Source of the DNA: CAZFLY01 sp964519995
Lineage (GTDB): Bacteria > Planctomycetota > Phycisphaerae > Sedimentisphaerales > Anaerobacaceae
Assembly (NCBI GenBank): GCA_964519995.1
Contig: CAZFLY010000031.1
Coordinates: 1 to 30,540, forward strand
Direction of reading: 5' to 3'
DNA length: 30,540 nucleotides
The notes beneath the pieces were generated by a model. That model was not told the DNA's origin, searched no databases, and worked only from the letters and a program-made list of their open reading frames with translations. Position numbers and translations under genes: made by a program. Of this stretch, positions 29,770 to 30,540 are shown in pieces (positions within the stretch are counted from its first letter, which is position 1; each line of letters opens with the position of its first letter).

Positions 29770-30495
29770 ATGATTGCTCTACTGACGGACTTCGGCTGGA
29801 GTGAATATGTAGGTGTGATGAAGGCTGTCATCTACAGCATCAATCCCAAAGCAATAATAGTTGATTTGTGCCACAGTATCTCGCCACAGAATATCATTGA
29901 AGCTTCATGGGTTTTGAAAAACAGCTATAAATACTTTCCGATGGGTTCGACATTTTGTTGCGTAGTTGATCCTGGTGTAGGGACAGATAGAAAAGCTTTG
30001 GCGGTCAAAACAGACAAATACTATTTTGTCGCGCCCGATAATGGCCTGTTGTGGGAAACACTTGATGAGCAAAACATGTTTGCAGTACGACGGATTCCTA
30101 TCCCCAAAGATGCCAGCCGAACATTTCACGGCAGAGACGTATTTGCAAAAGCGTCGGTTAAAATCGAGCAGGGGGAATTCGATGGTCTGGGTCCTGAAAC
30201 ACAGCAGATTGAAAGACTTGAGCTTTATCAGAATGGACGGGAAGGGATGATCGTCAGAATCGATCGATTCGGCAATGTTGTTACCAACCTTCCCAGTACC
30301 GGCAGGAAAACCTACTCGGTACGGATAAGCGACAAAGAGTATCGGTTGGCCTATTATACCATCTATAGCGCCGCGAAAGACAACGAGCTATTTTTGATAG
30401 AAGGCTCGAACAGGACGTTGGAGATTAGCCTCAAGAACGCCAGCGCAAACGACAAGTTGCGGCTCAAGACGGGCCAGAAAATAGCAATCGTTTGA
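29770..30495 (+). CDS. SAM hydrolase (DUF62, SAM hydroxide adenosyltransferase)
   Basis: This 241-residue protein belongs to the family of S-adenosylmethionine hydrolases and halogenases (DUF62). It has IALLTDFGWSEYVGVMKAVI at the start, CVVDPGVGTDRKALAV, VAPDNGLLW and FHGRDVFAKAS in the N-domain, and VRIDRFGNVVTNLPS in the C-domain. Members without the halogenase loop convert SAM to adenosine and methionine with hydroxide. The sequence shows no insert suggesting chlorinase or fluorinase. GGTTTG-type weak ribosome site precedes ATG 29770; coupling to the thioesterase is likely. Cellular role, perhaps SAM homeostasis, is not known. Confidence 0.92.
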   Translation: MIALLTDFGWSEYVGVMKAVIYSINPKAIIVDLCHSISPQNIIEASWVLKNSYKYFPMGSTFCCVVDPGVGTDRKALAVKTDKYYFVAPDNGLLWETLDEQNMFAVRRIPIPKDASRTFHGRDVFAKASVKIEQGEFDGLGPETQQIERLELYQNGREGMIVRIDRFGNVVTNLPSTGRKTYSVRISDKEYRLAYYTIYSAAKDNELFLIEGSNRTLEISLKNASANDKLRLKTGQKIAIV

Positions 30496-30540
30496 TCCTG
30501 TCGCCTATCCCCTAATTTCAATCAAAAGTGCTGATAGCTG

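Overview
The window looks like chromosome of a Gram-negative, diderm bacterium. It has a lipopolysaccharide gene (kdsB), a TorF-type outer-membrane protein, a type IV pilus motor locus, and house-keeping genes for purine, pyrimidine and tryptophan synthesis. The gene mix, the many genes with weak family resemblance and the moderate GC suggest Planctomycetota (Phycisphaerae-like). That is an inference from style, not a phylogenetic result. The window is mostly core metabolism, with one accessory-looking block at the left end and a repeat-rich zone near 26-27 kb.

Layout. 0.2-3.0 kb: an accessory cassette of an sce7726-family nuclease-like protein facing an overlapping operon of a two-TM coiled-coil protein, an ImmA/IrrE metallopeptidase and a Beta-family protein. 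This is a candidate defence locus. 3.0-3.5 kb: a gene-free AT-rich stretch with repeats. 3.5-7.4 kb: purE, a Memo-family protein (AmmeMemoRadiSam protein B), a stand-alone TrpB2 with its own promoter and an operator-like palindrome, and a TorF-like barrel. 7.46-9.25 kb: tRNA-Thr(UGU), a WYL regulator and a 49-residue small ORF. 9.4-13.6 kb (minus): pilT, a membrane-anchored PilB/GspE-like protein with destroyed nucleotide-binding motifs, and a CvpA-like membrane protein. 13.8-14.8 kb: an exported redoxin.

14.9-21.1 kb (minus): a tryptophan operon, trpL-trpE-trpG-trpD-trpF-trpB-trpA, with no trpC. It is headed by a very clear transcription attenuator: sigma70-like promoter, a 17-residue leader peptide with three consecutive Trp codons, alternative antiterminator and terminator hairpins. 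With trpB2 at 5.1 kb, the window holds both tryptophan synthase beta types under visibly different control.

21.1-25 kb: a mosaic of nested inverted repeats, then a ribose-type sugar ABC importer (binding protein, ATPase, permease; minus strand). 25.3-30.5 kb (plus): kdsB containing a heptanucleotide tandem repeat inside the coding sequence, a small GIY-YIG protein embedded in dRS3-like inverted repeats and a 17-bp tandem array, a divergent CTP synthase whose glutaminase HPE motif reads HPC, a minus-strand coiled-coil envelope protein, a YbgC-type thioesterase and a SAM hydrolase.

A recurrent theme is a family of degenerate repeats with strict 7-bp period at several places (3.06-3.36 kb, the trpF-trpB gap, the trpE leader, inside kdsB). 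The strongest findings are the trp attenuator, the degenerate PilB paralogue, the HPC CTP synthase, the heptamer repeats and the left-end cassette.
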